Shown: positions 36,906 through 51,806, counted from the stretch's first letter. The stretch: 64,000 nucleotides of DNA from Chrysomallon squamiferum (GCA_012295275.1 CM022671.1:16228956-16292955), one strand, 5' to 3'. The notes: generated by a model not told the origin, from the sequence alone. A program made the numbers and translations.

Positions 36906-37249
36906 AATTCCATAATAAAATATTAAGAATCTTAGCTCATCAGTTGCAATGAATAATTAAGAATAAATAACCAAACTCGCTGTGAATAATTGTTTTAAAA
37001 ACACACTACAAACGGATTAATTATTCAAATTACAAGCTACGGATTTGAATTCAATTAGGCTGACTCTGTAATAATCCTGTAATGAAATCTTTGAGCTAAA
37101 TCGTCTTCCAGAGATGATACAATCTATAATACAGAATCCCCAAACATTCTGACTGACAAATCTTGCATTGAAATGATCAAACACACACTTTGGTGTTTTC
37201 TTTACATTTATTCTTTGTAACAAAGACAAAGACTAATATTATTCATACT

Positions 37250-37720
37250 TGTCTGCATCAGGCATGTTTTATTTTAAAGCATTAAGACCCTGCTGGAACC
37301 TAAAGTGATTCTTAAACCTGGGAGAGAGACTGTAAATAAGATGATCATGAAGTGTCAGGCCGGCGAATGAGTTAAACACAGAGAGATTAACACACACTAC
37401 AATATGCTGACAGTTCACAAATGTAAATATAATATTTACAAAAAGCCTGAAAAGAAATCAGTGGAGAAGAGAGACCACACACACAAATCAGTGTCCAGTA
37501 ACAAAGGAGGCCAGCCTGAAATCTCGACTTGAAGATCATGTGTATCAGGGCTAATTTCCTGTAGCATCCTCGCTAACAAAGTCTGTGAATGCAGACTCAC
37601 AGAGTGTCGGATATTTACATGGATGTCTTCCTGGCATCAATGACCATGAGGAAATGACATTAAAACTTTTCAGATGTGAATCAATGTCAACCAGGAGCTG
37701 ACCCACAAAACACTGGACAA
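37250..37720. promoter_or_regulatory. Possible enhancer-like block
   Basis: Nearly 470 bases of repeat-free, higher-complexity sequence with several CpG (gccggcgaatgag, ctcgacttgaag, tcctcgctaac). No sustained open frame crosses it. It resembles a conserved noncoding element in texture; conservation itself cannot be seen here. Confidence 0.3.
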
Positions 37721-40199
37721 GTAATTTTCAGGTTAATTTAAGAAATCCTTTTTTAATCTCCCTTCAGGCTTGATAATTAACAAGTGAAGGAATCGAGACA
37801 CTGAAATCAAGTTTATTATTAAACCAAAGAAGCTTACAACGTCTTCGTTTTATGATTCACTCTAAACTCTTTGATTAACTCAGATCTAATTATAGAGAAA
37901 ATAGTATTTTCTGGAACCTGGATGGATGCATTCAGATGATAATCTATGAATATCCGGCTACGAGATCTTCTCTGTAACTGATGTGTCATGTGTTAATCCT
38001 ATTTCACTCTAATGAAAAATGAAAACCATGATGCAAGCAATTTTTAAAATTATTTTTAATGAAAAGTTGGTTGCTATGAATTTATAATTAAAACACACCA
38101 AGCAGAAAATTGTCAGTGAGTGACACTTTCAAGGCACACTTGTCTAATGAGTTTGAAACTAGAGTGAAACAAGCCAAATGAAATTAATATTCTGTGTCAT
38201 GCATTTACAGCTGTAAATCTTAATCAGAACTGCTTCACACTAAATTTCAATCATTTGTTTACACTTGTCAAAACGAATAATACTTGATTCATTTTAATAA
38301 CTGCAGTCATAATTTCCCAATCATGCTAATGCTCAATGAATTATGTCTTTGCTATCATGTATTTATGAACATGTCTGTTAATCATTGAATTACTAGAGAC
38401 TTTTCTTTCTCAAAAATATCCATGTTTAAACACCTTTTAATATTTTTAATATTAAAATAACAAATAGGTAAAGAAATACTGGATAAAAGTTTTTACATTT
38501 AAATAATTATAAACCTTTGTAATATTCCAATAGCTTATGACTGAAAATGAATTATTTGTTGTTAAACCAAAATTGATGGTCTTAGAATGACTTCACACAA
38601 GACAAATCAGTCTAACAACTAAACACTGTTACAGTAACTAGCTGCAAATCAGTTTTCTACAAGCTCATATAGACATTTGGTTATCTCATAAGCTGACTCA
38701 ATTTGCGATTCCAGTTAACAATTGCATTATCCTATAAACATTAATCAGGTTTACAGCAAGTCTATACAACAACCTATTTGTGGTAACAAATTGTCTGCAA
38801 AATATGGTGAAAATGAGTAAATTAGAGACATAATCTCGTCTATTTTTTTTTATCCGAGTACAGAAACTTCAGGTAAACAGACTGCTTAGTGATTTATGTA
38901 ACACTGGGTCCTGTAATTGTTGTAAAGCGATTTACAGTAATGAAAGTAAACATGTAACTAACATTAACGGGGGAAATTTCATTTGTTTCAGAACCATGCA
39001 AAACAATGATAATTCTAAACTATTCTCCTGACATTTTACTCCCATTATGAAAGCCTATTTCTTCAGTTGACAAGATTTAACTGTATTAAGGTATAGGTTG
39101 TGGGTTTTCTTTTTCTTTTTTTAAATTATTTTACTCATACAAAATATAAAATAAACAAATAAATACACAACTTGATATTTTTTAAAAAGTTACAGACTAA
39201 AGTTTGAAATCCATACTGTGAAGCCTTTTTTCAAGTTAACACTGTTCTCATATTGTGTTATATTCTTCAAATTTCATTTCTGGATAAATTAACTGCATTA
39301 CACTTACAAAAGTCTATCAGACTTGGGGAAATACCAAACAAGGAAAGGAAACAAGAGTTTTCTTCATCCTTCCATTAACAAATCCATTACTTGTCAATCA
39401 GATCTATGAACCATTCCATTACTTGTTGAGATTTCATTTACACCGATATTTTACGAGTGTCCGGGATTCATGGGCAGCAAGCTTTATCAGTCCTAGTCTG
39501 GTGGCTGGCTACCTGTCACTGTGGCCACACACAGACTCCAGGCTCACAGGCTCACAGGCTGGTATCTTTATTACATTTGTTAACCCACAACAGTTGGCTG
39601 TTTCAGCCATCAAAGAACAGAAGTGTGACTTTAGACAAGATAGAATCGCGATGAGGTGAACCGTGGCTTTCTGTCACAGTAATTAAACCAGCGGTCAGAA
39701 AACTGTGATGTACACGGATCATCGCCTGATTACATACCTAGAAATAACATGGACTGTTTAATTCTGCTTCTGCCTAAGGAAAAAAAATAAAGGAAGAAAT
39801 GTTTTATTTAACAATTCAATCCATATGTATTTAATCTAGTGATTATATGGCATCATCCATATTACCTATGCTGATTTTTTCTGTCCATTATGATGGCACT
39901 AAATGTTTTCATTAGACATAACATTCTGCCAAATTTTCACTAATTAATTCATTGGAAAATGTCAGTAAGATGGGTTTTTTTTTTTTAAATAACCACCAAA
40001 ATTCATGAAAAGAAATGTAAATGAAATACAACATGCCTGTGATGTTTCTATAGTTATGAACCACACAAAGATAAAAAAAAAACCAAAAAAAAAAAAAAAG
40101 TCTTCTGCTGCTTCACACTATTCATTTCCAGTTAGCAGCAAAGGTTATCAAAATGTACCCTCCCATAAACATGAAAGCACAGCATGTGGTTTTTGATAA

Positions 40200-40345
40200 A
40201 TCTGACTTGTGGTTCTGACTAGGACAGGAACTAACACAGTGGGTGGACTGAGCATAGTCCCTTCAACCCACAACACCTAACCCCTGTTCTCTAACCACTG
40301 AGCCTCACAAACTGTCCCTCAAACTGACACAGTGCCAAGCCACAA
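40200..40345 (-). mobile_element. tRNA-derived SINE fragment
   Basis: On the minus strand GAGGCTCAGTGGTTAGAGAA (about 40306-40287) matches a tRNA A-box region. GTTGTGGGTTGAAGGGAC (about 40274-40257) matches the position of a B box (GTGGGTTCGAGTCCC). Spacing is tRNA-like. The borders of the element are not clear. Confidence 0.55.
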
Positions 40346-41411
40346 CAACAGCTCTTTTCTCTCTATCACTAATCAGTTAACTGATAAATCTAGAAATGCA
40401 TAATTTAGCCTGGTTTTAAAACCACAAACCTGACTGTTCTGTAACGACTGCCAGTGCTTGCACTGCTTCCTGTACTCTTTGACTACGATTATATGGATTG
40501 CTTGGCTCATGCATTTTTCAAAGACTTATTAGGCAGAAACACCTGGACAAAAGCAAACACAGAGAGCAGCACAATTAAATCTTTCCCAGTCAGTAATGGG
40601 AGTGTGTGTGTGTGTGTGAACAACACACGCAGATTCTTCTTGCCAGGCTAGGGTGAGATAACAAGACAAATGTTTTCCAAAGCTAAGAAGCTGATTAATG
40701 GGATGTCATAAGAATCAGTTTAAAGTCATACTGCTGAAACATGAAATATACTGAAAGTAAAAATATTTTTTTTTTTTTTTTTACTAAATTAGCTAAACTA
40801 AACTAAATTAAACCTTTAAAAAATTTTTTTCACTCTTGCTGATTTCTTTTCAAGGTTTTTGTAAATATTATATTTTCATCTGGGAACTGTCAGGTTTTAG
40901 TATATGCTGTATATGTTAATATCTCTGTTTTGAACTTATTCACCAGTCCATGTAAAAACATGTAAGAAATTTCAAAACTACATGTTTATCAATGTATATA
41001 AAGTCTTTGGTTAAGTAGGTGGTCCATATGACTGTTTTCACAGGTTTGGTTACCACTGGCAGTTGCCCCTAGCTGTAGAATAATTATACAATCCAGCAGG
41101 AAGCACACATACAATTGTATTGCATATGTGGATTAATGTAAATAAAGCTACTGGGTTTCAGAACAGTTAGAATATACACAGATGTAAAAATATGCAGCAA
41201 TGGCTGGTTAAAAAAAAAAAGTGTCTTCTAACTGAAACACATTTCTGATTGAAAATAAAATCTTGTACTCCACCTAAAACATAGCAATCTTGCTGACTGC
41301 AGTAATGATAAATAAACAAACAACTACATAAAGCAATGATTTAATGTCAGTGAACATTCATCTTTTAAATGATTGATAAATGGATGAAACTATGTGCATG
41401 TGATTTATTTT

Positions 41412-41416
41412 GAGAA

Positions 41417-41489
<73 letters not shown>
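41412..41489. repeat. Long (GA)n microsatellite
   Basis: About 78 bases of GA, perfect for the last 60. It is the longest dinucleotide tract in the window. Confidence 0.95.
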
Positions 41490-41491
<2 letters not shown>

Positions 41492-44034
41492 CTTCTTACA
41501 AACAAATGTAGTCAATAAACAGGTTTAGTTTTAAAATATATAATTTTTTCATATCTCTGCTGAAACCATTTTCCACTTCACCTTTTTAATATAAATTTTA
41601 AAAACTATAACCATTAATTTTATCAATGCAAAAGAGAAAAAAAAGGAAGAAGAGAACTAAAATTATGTTTATTTCTAACCTTTGATCTATGTACTTACTG
41701 GAATGACTTTTACAACCAATCTAATCTAAATAATACAATATCATCACCAAGTTATTAGTTTTGGATAAGCAAAATTAGCACTTAATTTTGAAACACATCA
41801 CACACTCACACAATTTAACATGATTTTTTTTTTTTTATAATCTGAATTCAATGCAGTGACTCCTCCAACAGAACAAAATAAATGAACTAACAGACAGTTT
41901 TATATGTGTACTACTTACACAGTTCATCTGAAAGATTTGTCATAAACACATAATCCTCCCTCCCTCTTCTTCCAGACTTAACAAGCAGCATGTGTTTTGG
42001 GTGAAGCAAGAGAAATAACCTCCACTTACCAGAACCTTTCACTGTTTGTGTGATTTGCCAACATGCAAGTGATCAAGATCCTTACACATCTACCAGGAAT
42101 GCCGAATATCAATTTAAACAAAATGTCAGATCTTTCCTTACATCCATCGTTTCCTAATTGGCAGAAATCACAGAAACATCTGAACAAGCCAGATTGAAGT
42201 CACACCTCACGTTTCAGTATTGAAATCTACCCAGTCATTGCCAATAGTAAAATTTTTACTTAGTAATTAACCCTGCAAGTGTTATGGGCCAATTTGTTAT
42301 CCAGCTAGATGCCACTAAATGATAGCATTAGATATAAAATTCTGCCACATGTAAAACTTATGATTTCACTAATTAATTCAGATAGAATGTTGGTAAAAAC
42401 ATGGATTTTTGCAAATGATCCATCTAAATATCTGAAAAATAAATGTCAGCGAAATTTCTAGAGTTAAATAAAAATGCACCTTCATAATTTTTCCAGTATG
42501 AACTGTATACTATTAACTCGTGGTGCCCTCTTTAAAAAACAATATTTTCATGACTGCTATTGAAATACTATATTCAATAAAATAAAAATTTTATGAGAAC
42601 AAACATATCAATAAACAACATTTTCATTAAATTCAAAATTTAAGAAAAACCCAATATATTCTTAGTTGTTACTGAAACACTCAAAAAAAAATTAATATTG
42701 CTGACATCAATGGCATCAATAAATAATACTGTTTTAAATTTGTTTTAAAAATCTTCCCAAGATTTGCACTTTAATAAAACTGTATTGTTATCTGATTGTA
42801 ACCATAATATATGCATTAATAAAAAAATATCCCAAGGTTATTATTAAAAAACTATGAGAGAATATTTTTATTATTGTTATTAAGCCTTTCTTTGTACTGA
42901 ACATATAATGAGGATGGAGATATCATCATAATTACTTTTAACAGATGGCTGTAACAAACTGTATAATGATATTATCTACAGTAATGAACTGTTTTTCCAT
43001 TACCTGTAACAGAATACAGTTGGTATATTCCATGACAATAAATATTTTACATTCTTCATTTCATACAAACTGCAATTTCATAATGGCTCTGGATCATCAC
43101 AAACAAAGCAATTCAATACCTTATTATATATTAATTTATTTTGATGATTATTATTATTATTTTTTTTTTTTTTTTCCATCTATCATAATATCAAATTCCA
43201 CTGATGTCATATATTATTCACCTCCAGTTTAATTTATTCTGTGCATCTGTGATGTTGTCTGTCTGTCATCCAGACTATGCGTGGAAATACAACACTGAGA
43301 GATTAGATTCAGATTTTAAAGATAACAGTTTACCCACTCAGGTTATCACAGTCAAGAGCTCAAAACTCTAAGTGACGTTTACGACCGTACTGTTATCAAA
43401 GCTTGGAGGGAATCAAGGTAAACTTTGGCAAACATTTATGGTGCAAAAAGATATAAAAGTGTCCAGAAGGCCAATACATTTCTATGTAGCTGATTGCACA
43501 TCTGACAGTTATTCTTACTATATTATATTTAATTTATATTTAATCTGGATTAGTCTTTATTAATCTTAAGAATAAACACAGGAATCGAGGTGTAAAACTG
43601 TTTATAGGTGCCAGTGATGATACTACAGGAAATTAACTGACAATACAACTATGGTTATCAATAATATGTCAGTGATTTATTACTAATAAAAAATACAGAA
43701 TGTATATCTGATCTTATTTTAGATAAAAAAAAACTATTCAGCATTAATTTAAATTTATTTTTTCATTTATCCTAAAGAATATCTTGTACTAATTTTTAGT
43801 GACACAAGTTGTATGGGTTTTCATTTATTCTGACATAAATGACAAAATGAATTGAATAAAGAAATAAAGTATTTAACAAACATGCCAAAGATATATTCTT
43901 TCTTATCTCATGGATTTCTATATGCATGTTTTATTGCAACAATTTGCTTTTAATTGGACAGTTGCTATAGCAGGAATAAAACAGACTAGAATAATACGTT
44001 CTTCCTTCAGCAATAACATATACTGAACATGGTA

Positions 44035-44115
44035 ATTGGACAAAACCCTACTCTTCAAATAACCAGTTTGGACAAAACCTTACTGATTAAACAATGAGCT
44101 TGGACATAACCCCAC
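44035..44115. repeat. Short minisatellite, three copies of about 36 bp
   Basis: The string ttggacaaaacc(c/t)tact recurs three times, the last copy altered to ttggacataaccccact. Confidence 0.7.
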
Positions 44116-45039
44116 TTCACACATATTAAGTATTTCTCAGATCCATATACTGCTCTTTCCTACTTTCTACTTGCTTGCTTATTTATTTACTTATTTATTT
44201 ATTTACATGAATTTTTGTTTTCTTCTTTATAAAAAAAAACTAATTTCATTTTGAAAATGACAACCACCCACCAAGACTGCATCTAACCCCCTATTCTGAA
44301 ATTCTAAATCCTACCATGCTGAGGATTGACTGAAAATTAATATCAGTAATGTAAAATACTTAACCTTTAATTAGTACCACAGGCAAAGGCAGTTGCTGGA
44401 GTCTGCTATGCTCTGGGACAATTTGCACAAGCAAAATAATTATTGAATTTCTAAAATTCTACATTTAATTACTGAATGTAAATTTCAGTCTTTATCGCTT
44501 AAAGAGAAAAATGATCAAAAACAAGAAAAAAAAGACGACTGAAAGCACAAAATTCCAAACGAACAGAATTAATTAGAAGGAATAAAACAATTAGAATGTA
44601 TTCAAAACACATCTGTGAAACAAAGCAGCTGCTGCAGCTGCTGCTGCTGATGATGCTGTTGAAACTATTTCACATTCTAAATTTCAGAGTTTCTAAAGAA
44701 ACATTCCACACATGACCAAGACGAAGATGAGAAAATGGAGGAGGAATTATCTTCTTCTTTTTTTTCACTGCACCAGTCAATAAAATGGTTTGAGCTGAGA
44801 TGAGAATCCCTCCAAGAGATGAAACTAAGCAAGTCTGTCATCTGTCAAGTGACTGTGTAACATCAGTTACTTCATTACAGCTTTGTCTGAGAGGTTAGCA
44901 TCCCACAGGATATTGGACAATCCTTCACATGACTTAATGTTATTGAGATGAAATTCTCTCCCACATTTCAGTGACCAGTTCTTACAGACTGCCATGGTTA
45001 TTTATGATCTCCCTGACTTAAACGCAGAAAAACACATAC

Positions 45040-45430
45040 CATGACATTTTGTAGATTATTCTCAGTAGCAAGGGATTCTATCCATTCATGTTGTTACAGC
45101 TAGAAAAGTATGTGGAAGTTAGCATGCCTTCTTACTTTACAGTTCAGCGTAGAGGAAAGCACATATCAAAAGATTTTATAGATTATTCTTACAGAGTATT
45201 AAGGAATTCTACCCATTCACTTTGTTATAGTTAGGAAGGATATGGAATTGAGCAAAAATTGTTATTATTTAAGTATACAGGGAAGTACATACAACAACAT
45301 TTTATAGAGTATTATACAGTTGTAAGGGATTCTGCTCATTCATAAATGGGAAGTACACTGAAGTCAGTAAGATAACTGATATTATGATTCAGTACACAGG
45401 AAAGTACATTCCATAGATGTTGATATATAA
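45040..45430. repeat. Minisatellite, unit about 127 bp, three copies plus a partial
   Basis: The string attttgtagattattct at 45045 recurs as attttatagattattct (45173) and attttatagagtattata (45300). Each is followed by aaggattct(a/g)(t/c)(c)cattca and preceded by ggaaagcacata-like text. Confidence 0.85.
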
Positions 45431-46465
45431 ATCATTCAACAAGGTTTGGCATAAGAAAAAGATCAACAGGTCAAACAAAACATTCAGAATGAACCATTAA
45501 TTCATCACAATTATTCCCTTCTTATGGTTTAATGCAATTATATTAAAATGATTCACACCAGTAAAAGAAAAATTACCAGTTTTCAAATTATTAAAACAAA
45601 ATTAATATAATACAAATTTTAAAATGAAAAGTCAAATAATTCAAAGTTTTCTAAAAACCAAATATCCGAATAATTGTACACAACATTATGCAGTTAATCC
45701 TAAATTTAGATGATTTTTTTTTCACCCCAGCAAATATAGAGTTATGTCATTTGTTACAAAACAAGCTATTACAAAAATGTAAAATGCTCAGTGACAGCTG
45801 GTATTACAAAATTCAGATGATACTTCCCATGATGCTGCTGGTAACTGGTTGACTTGTCAGGGAGTAGCTGTAGAGGTGTGACATTACTGGCACGGCCCTG
45901 GGGACTCATTACAATTATAATTACAATCTTTGATCTCAATACAATAATCTGCACTTTAATAATTAACACCTTTCTTACAGCCTCCAGCACATGTGAGTAA
46001 TTCACCTTTCTTCTGAGTGACATGTCCTTCCAGCCAATCACTGCAGACGTTTTCTGTGTATTACCCACCGACTGTCAAATACATATGCACAGACACCTTT
46101 GTCTAATTATAGAGACAATTGTTTACAACATAAACAAAACAGAGGTTAAACAGAACAGTTACATAAAAAACAGTGTATACAAACAACTGAATTTGTTACT
46201 AATACATGATGTACTTTGTCTTCACCTATTAGTACCCCATTCAAAGTATGTTGTCTATTTTCAGTAATAATTGGTCTCAGTAATACCAAGCTTAATAAAT
46301 ATGGAGTATACCAAATTCTATGTTTCAGAATGTTTTCTTTATTTAAGTAAATAACTCAATCCACTGTTTCTATTTCCAAATAATTTGTAACAGACACTAC
46401 AGATTTGTTCAATGAACCAAATAATATATATTCTAATATATGGATCATTGTGATAACTGTTTTAC

Positions 46466-46560
46466 CAGCAAACTGGTTAAGTCTTTGGCCTTAAAAGTGT
46501 TAGATGCTGGGATCAGATTCTATCAATGGCTTGAATACAGATCTATCTGTGAAAGTACAA
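46466..46560 (+). mobile_element. tRNA-like SINE head, degenerate
   Basis: The string aactggttaagtctttggcc resembles a tRNA-Leu/Ser-type A-box region, and gctgggatcagattctat resembles a B box (gggttcgaatcc). An AT-rich tail follows. Confidence 0.4.
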
Positions 46561-48118
46561 GAACACTAGAACATTTTTATTTTTAAATTTCTACAGTAAA
46601 AAATTACAGAATATATTAATATCTTGAACGAATTCCTCACAGAAATACTTGAACCCCTGTTGCTCACTTTTAAAAACATCTCTTTCAAGAAATCAAAAGA
46701 AAAAGTAACCTGAAGATAGGACAGTGATACTTGTACCAACAGAGTGCATTAAGTACAGCATGGCAGAGGGTGCAACTGAAGAATTCAGTACAGATTGAGA
46801 AACATTTTACTTAAATTTATCAAGTCATTCACCATCATGGCTTTTATTGAGTTAGTTTGGTAGCAGTATTCTATTATTATTATTTAAAAAAAAAAAAATT
46901 ATTTAATTTTTCTAATTTTAGTACTGTTACATTGTTTTGTTTTGTGTTGTGGGTTTTTTCTCCCACTTGGTTATACAAACAAAATAATAATTTAATAACT
47001 GAATATGGGTGGAAAAACAATATTAATTTAGGTTTTTTATATCTTCTTAAACATTGTTAGTTTTTAAAACTGATGAAACAATAAAATTTCATCATTCCTG
47101 ATAGCATGATTGACTTTGTAACATTTTAAAAAGCTGTTTATTGCGCTTGTTCTATTGCAGATGATTCATCTAACACACTTATGTATTATATACTCAGTAT
47201 TTAATTTTTAGAATGTCAAAAATCTGCAAATTTCAAAAAACAGGAAAAATAAATCACTTGAAAATAACAGGAAATAGGAGAGCCAGCTGACAAAGTATGT
47301 AAATTTTCATTCTGCTTCAAATATTCTTGCTAGACTGGTTTCATAACAAATGCAGTATACAATTTATATCTATGAAACATGTTTCACAATACAGCATGTA
47401 CATTAAAACCATAAACTGCTAACAAAAATATTCTGGAATAAAATTAATTTTACCTTCAACACACAAATTACATTGGATCTCGAGGAACATGAATGGAAAT
47501 GATCAATGCCAGGCACAATCTGATATATGTACAACCAGGCAGCTGTTTTTTGAACAACTAACAAATTTCACTGATGGGGGATCACTGACAGTTTGCACAG
47601 TCCATTCCCTGACCCAGGGCCCAACAGTGATAATTACAGGCTAGTAGTAGTCTATACCAATGACTTATTATTCGAGCTAATTCCTTTTGAAGTTGTCCAT
47701 GGTCCTTTTAATCCAGATAGAGCTGCTTTGTGGATTCCCTACTGGGCTGACATTTCCCCCATCATTGGATATTGGTGATTATACAATTGATCCATAGAGA
47801 AAGCAAACACTGTCCAAATGCTGATGTGGCCTGCACTGGGTCTGAAGAAAATGACAACAAAAGATAACAGAGAAATCCATGGTTAAGGAATGTGAAACTT
47901 CTCATGGTTAATTTGGTGTAATTGTGTATTATTACCTTTCCAATACGATAATTAAATCTGAAAGAAGAAATAAAATTATTTCTCTTGTGGAACACCATAA
48001 ACCTACATTTAGTGAATTGAAGCTTATTATGACAATCCTTAGACTTTAGAGATTTGTTTAAACATGCCTGTTGTTGACAACACTACTAAAGTAGTTCCTA
48101 AAACAGGGTAAAAATTTA

Positions 48119-48230
48119 AAAAAAAATAAAATAATAATAATAATAATAAAAAATAAAAATAAAAATAAAAACAAAGATATGTATATATTTGAACATTGAA
48201 AACAATGTTTTTTTTTTTTTTTTTTTTTTT
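48119..48230. repeat. A/AAT-rich tract and poly-T run
   Basis: AATAATAAT and AAATAA units, then, after about 40 bases, an uninterrupted T run of about 23 (48208-48230). Confidence 0.85.
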
Positions 48231-49154
48231 AAAAAATTAAACATTAAAAACATTTTAGAACTTCATATACCATAGAAAACATTTTAGAACCTAATTTAAC
48301 ATAAAAAATGTTGTTTTTTTAAATGTCATCAGAGTCACTGTGTTAGATGATAAGTGTGTAAATAACAGTATAAAAAAAAAAAAAAGTCCACACTGAAAAC
48401 AGAAAGTAAAGAAAAACATCATTAAGGAAATGTCTGTGAAGAGATTGTGAACACTGTTAAATCAGTGTAAAAATAACATTATAAAATAAAGTCCTCGCAG
48501 GATCAGCATTACATCCACACAGCCTGTCATTAACCAGGTATCATGGTGTGAGTAACAGCAGTTTAGCTGATTAGCCACAGTCTAATGTCAGAGATAAACA
48601 AACAATCAAAGGTTTTCAGTTAAGTCTCTGGAATCATCAGCATGTATTATTTCCTAGACACAAAACATTTATCTTTTAAATATCTCTGTTACAGAAGTAT
48701 CGCGGATGACTGGACACAGTAGGAAGGTATTTCTGGCAGATCAGTGGACTAAGTGAAAACTTGTTGTGTAACATCTTTTAGAGGGATATTTGTAAAGACT
48801 GTGTTAATTACGGTATTTATATCACTAGTTGCATACTACTCGTATTCCCCACCCTGCAGTGATCAAATCTTTTATGTATCAGTACATGCGAGTGTGGCCT
48901 GTATCAATCAAAAGAAATGTAGAACCAACAATTGAAAAAAAAGTAGACCTGGCAGAAATCAATTTGGTCCTGAAGGAAAAATTATTTTTATTTTTTATTT
49001 TAATTTATTTTATCATCTTTCATTCAGTTTTTTTTTTTTTTTTTTTATTTGTAGCAAAACTAACAATGTTAATGGGAGAAAAAAAAAAACTATAGCCACA
49101 AACAAAAATCAATATCTGATTTCAACTACAAGTCAGATTTCTTAGTAATATGAA

Positions 49155-49400
49155 TTTAATAAAAAAAAAAAAAAAAAAAACGTATGTTGGAAAAATTAGA
49201 TTTTTCAGCAATAACATGCTATTGAAAAAGGATCAGACTTAAAAATCAAATTTATTTTAAATACTTTTTATAAAAAAAAAAAAAAAAAAAAAAAGTTGAA
49301 CTGAAAAAGAAAGAAAGAAGGAAAGAAGAAAACTGAAGAGAAAAGGAAAGGAGAAAAAAAACAAAAAAAAAACAAGAGCATTAATAAACTAAAAAAAAAC
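49155..49400. repeat. Poly-A runs and polypurine tract
   Basis: Two A runs of about 20-22 (49161-49180 and 49273-49294), then about 70 bases of A and G only (gaaagaaagaagg and similar). Confidence 0.85.
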
Positions 49401-50879
49401 AAATTGTCATGTTATCTTTATTAAAATGTAATGTTTCTAAGACACACCCTTCATTTCACTCTTTAATGGCCACTAAATCACATCTCCAGTCTGACAATAT
49501 CAAATTTTGTTGCTTATGGGGAAAAGAAACAACAACTGTAACATAAATAAAATGTATTAAAAAAAAAACCCAGGTTTAATAGAGCAGAGAAGGTAATTAT
49601 TTGAAATGTCTCTGTTTTAAACACAAACAACATAAAAACTCTATTTTGTTGTATTGTGCAATAAAATCTTTCTCTTATCAGATTCATTAAGTGCTGGTAT
49701 CTTCAACACTTTTTAACCACTTCAATTATCTTGTCCCGTTTGCTTTTAACCTACACTAAAACCTGTGCCACACATGAGGGAGGCATTATTTCCCTGCAAT
49801 AAACCGTTCTTAGCATTTGCACATCAGAAGTATCCAGGAGTTGTGCTTCTACGAACCATATGGCCAAGTGTATGCGATATGAAGAACTTGAAACATTTAT
49901 CTAAAGTTCATGTTTGGGAACTCCAACCTCAAGTAAACATTTGCTGCCATCTTCAAAGGTGTGATTACACTAGCAAAACAAATGTGTATCCCTGTTGGGT
50001 GTTTGGTAGATCTCTACATGCTCAGAACCTAATTAAAAACAAAACATAACGATTCTGGATGCAACCTGCTGTTCTCAGATACTTAATATATAGTCAACTT
50101 ACAGTACTGTGGTCATAAAGTCATACCACTCAAAATAGGACAGTATAGAACCTGAGTATGTAGCATTTTCCAGTTTGTTTCATTGAAATATACAGCATAT
50201 ACGTTAATACACACACATATATGTTCTGAAATGTAAACAAAATGGCACGTAGGTGGTTAAATTAATCTATGCACACATATCTAAATACTGCCTTAAACTG
50301 CACTCATATGACAGCCAAACAGATATAATAATCAGGATAATATGACAGTCAAATTAAAATCTGATTATATCGATACACGGATGAGTTAAGGATCACAAAT
50401 AAACAATAATAAGAAGAAAAAGAAGTAAAAGAAAGAAAGAACAATTGTAGACCTTTTCAACAATTAACCTTTTTAAATATTTCCAGTGCATTTATTAAAA
50501 AAAAAACTTATCCAAAAACCAAAACAAACAAAAACATTACCACAGTTATACAGTAACAGTGTCCAGAGAGAATTCAGACTAATAAAGATGACATATCATT
50601 TACGAAGAATCTGATTTAAAAATAAAGTGCACTACATTATTTATTTGTTACTGATATACACCTGTATGCATTGCTCTGCTTTAGATTAAAACATACACAA
50701 AACATAGCTGATATAACACAATATATTCATTTATTCGATAAACTCCGGATTTTATTATTAAATTAACTATGTCAGTTTAACATCCCAAAATAAAATAATG
50801 GAACTCTCCTTTTGCAACACACAGAGCTGTGTTCACAGAAAACAAGCCTGGGGCACTTACATAATAAACTGTAATTTAG

Positions 50880-51300
50880 CTACAGTTTAAGGTCACAGCT
50901 CATACAATTATGTGCAAGTTAACATCAGTTTTTTAAGCCAGACCGAATCACATAAACTGGCAATGTTGTTTGTCACAATTGAGAAGCATCAATTTCCTTA
51001 CATTTCCTTCTTGCAGAAACAGATCACATTATGCAATGAATGCAATATTTCACTGTCAGACATCAAGTCACATTATATTTCCTTGCTGCATTGTTCCGTT
51101 GAATTTTCAGGCCATTACGGTGTTCAAAGAGGTCCCAGGAATTTAAAAAATTGTAATTTAAGGAGACCATACTACCCCCAGGGTCCCATAGAAGGACCAT
51201 TAGTGATTAGCCTTACATCATTGCTGACATTCAGTCATTATGTGTGGACCTCCCGTGCACATTACAGCAATTAGTCATCAAATTTGACACATAATTTAGG
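50880..51300. promoter_or_regulatory. Higher-complexity block with 120-codon open frame; enhancer or unknown exon
   Basis: The plus frame 50912-51274 is open for 120 codons without repeat content and includes YISFLQKQITLCNECNISL and RGPRNLKNCNLRRPYYPQG. The start codon has no supporting context, and no family is recognised. The texture (gtgcacattacagcaattagtcat, with TAAT-type sites) also fits a conserved noncoding element, which I prefer. Confidence 0.25.
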
Positions 51301-51771
51301 TCATGTTCTTTAGACCTGTCATTTCAGATTCAGATTAGATGGAGATTTTAGAAAGATTTTCAACTATTCATATTCCTCAGAGTTTTTAACAGTCTGTGGT
51401 TAAACAAAGCAAAGGAATGTCTTCAGACCTGGTCAACAACATTATCTGAAGACAAAAAAAAGATTCACATAATTTAATTATAAGTAATTTAAATTTTGTG
51501 TCAGGTCAATTTAATTATCTTTTTTTTTTCTTCTTCTATCCACTGCACAATTATTCTCTCAGAGCAAATTGTGAAATGGTAATTTAACAAAGGCAGATGA
51601 TGTGTTAGTGAATGAGGAAATCCATGTTTATATTGAAGTATAGTGGTATACTTTATTGACTTAACTAGATATTTTGCTCTAGGATAAAGATATTTATATA
51701 TGTACTGACACAGAAAACAAATTCATTTTTAAAAATAATACTTCAGAAAATAAGTTTCTAATGGGTAATGA

Positions 51772-51774
<3 letters not shown>

Positions 51775-51804
<30 letters not shown>
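51775..51804. repeat. Poly-A (30)
   Basis: Thirty uninterrupted A, then GAAAAG. Confidence 0.9.
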
Positions 51805-51806
<2 letters not shown>

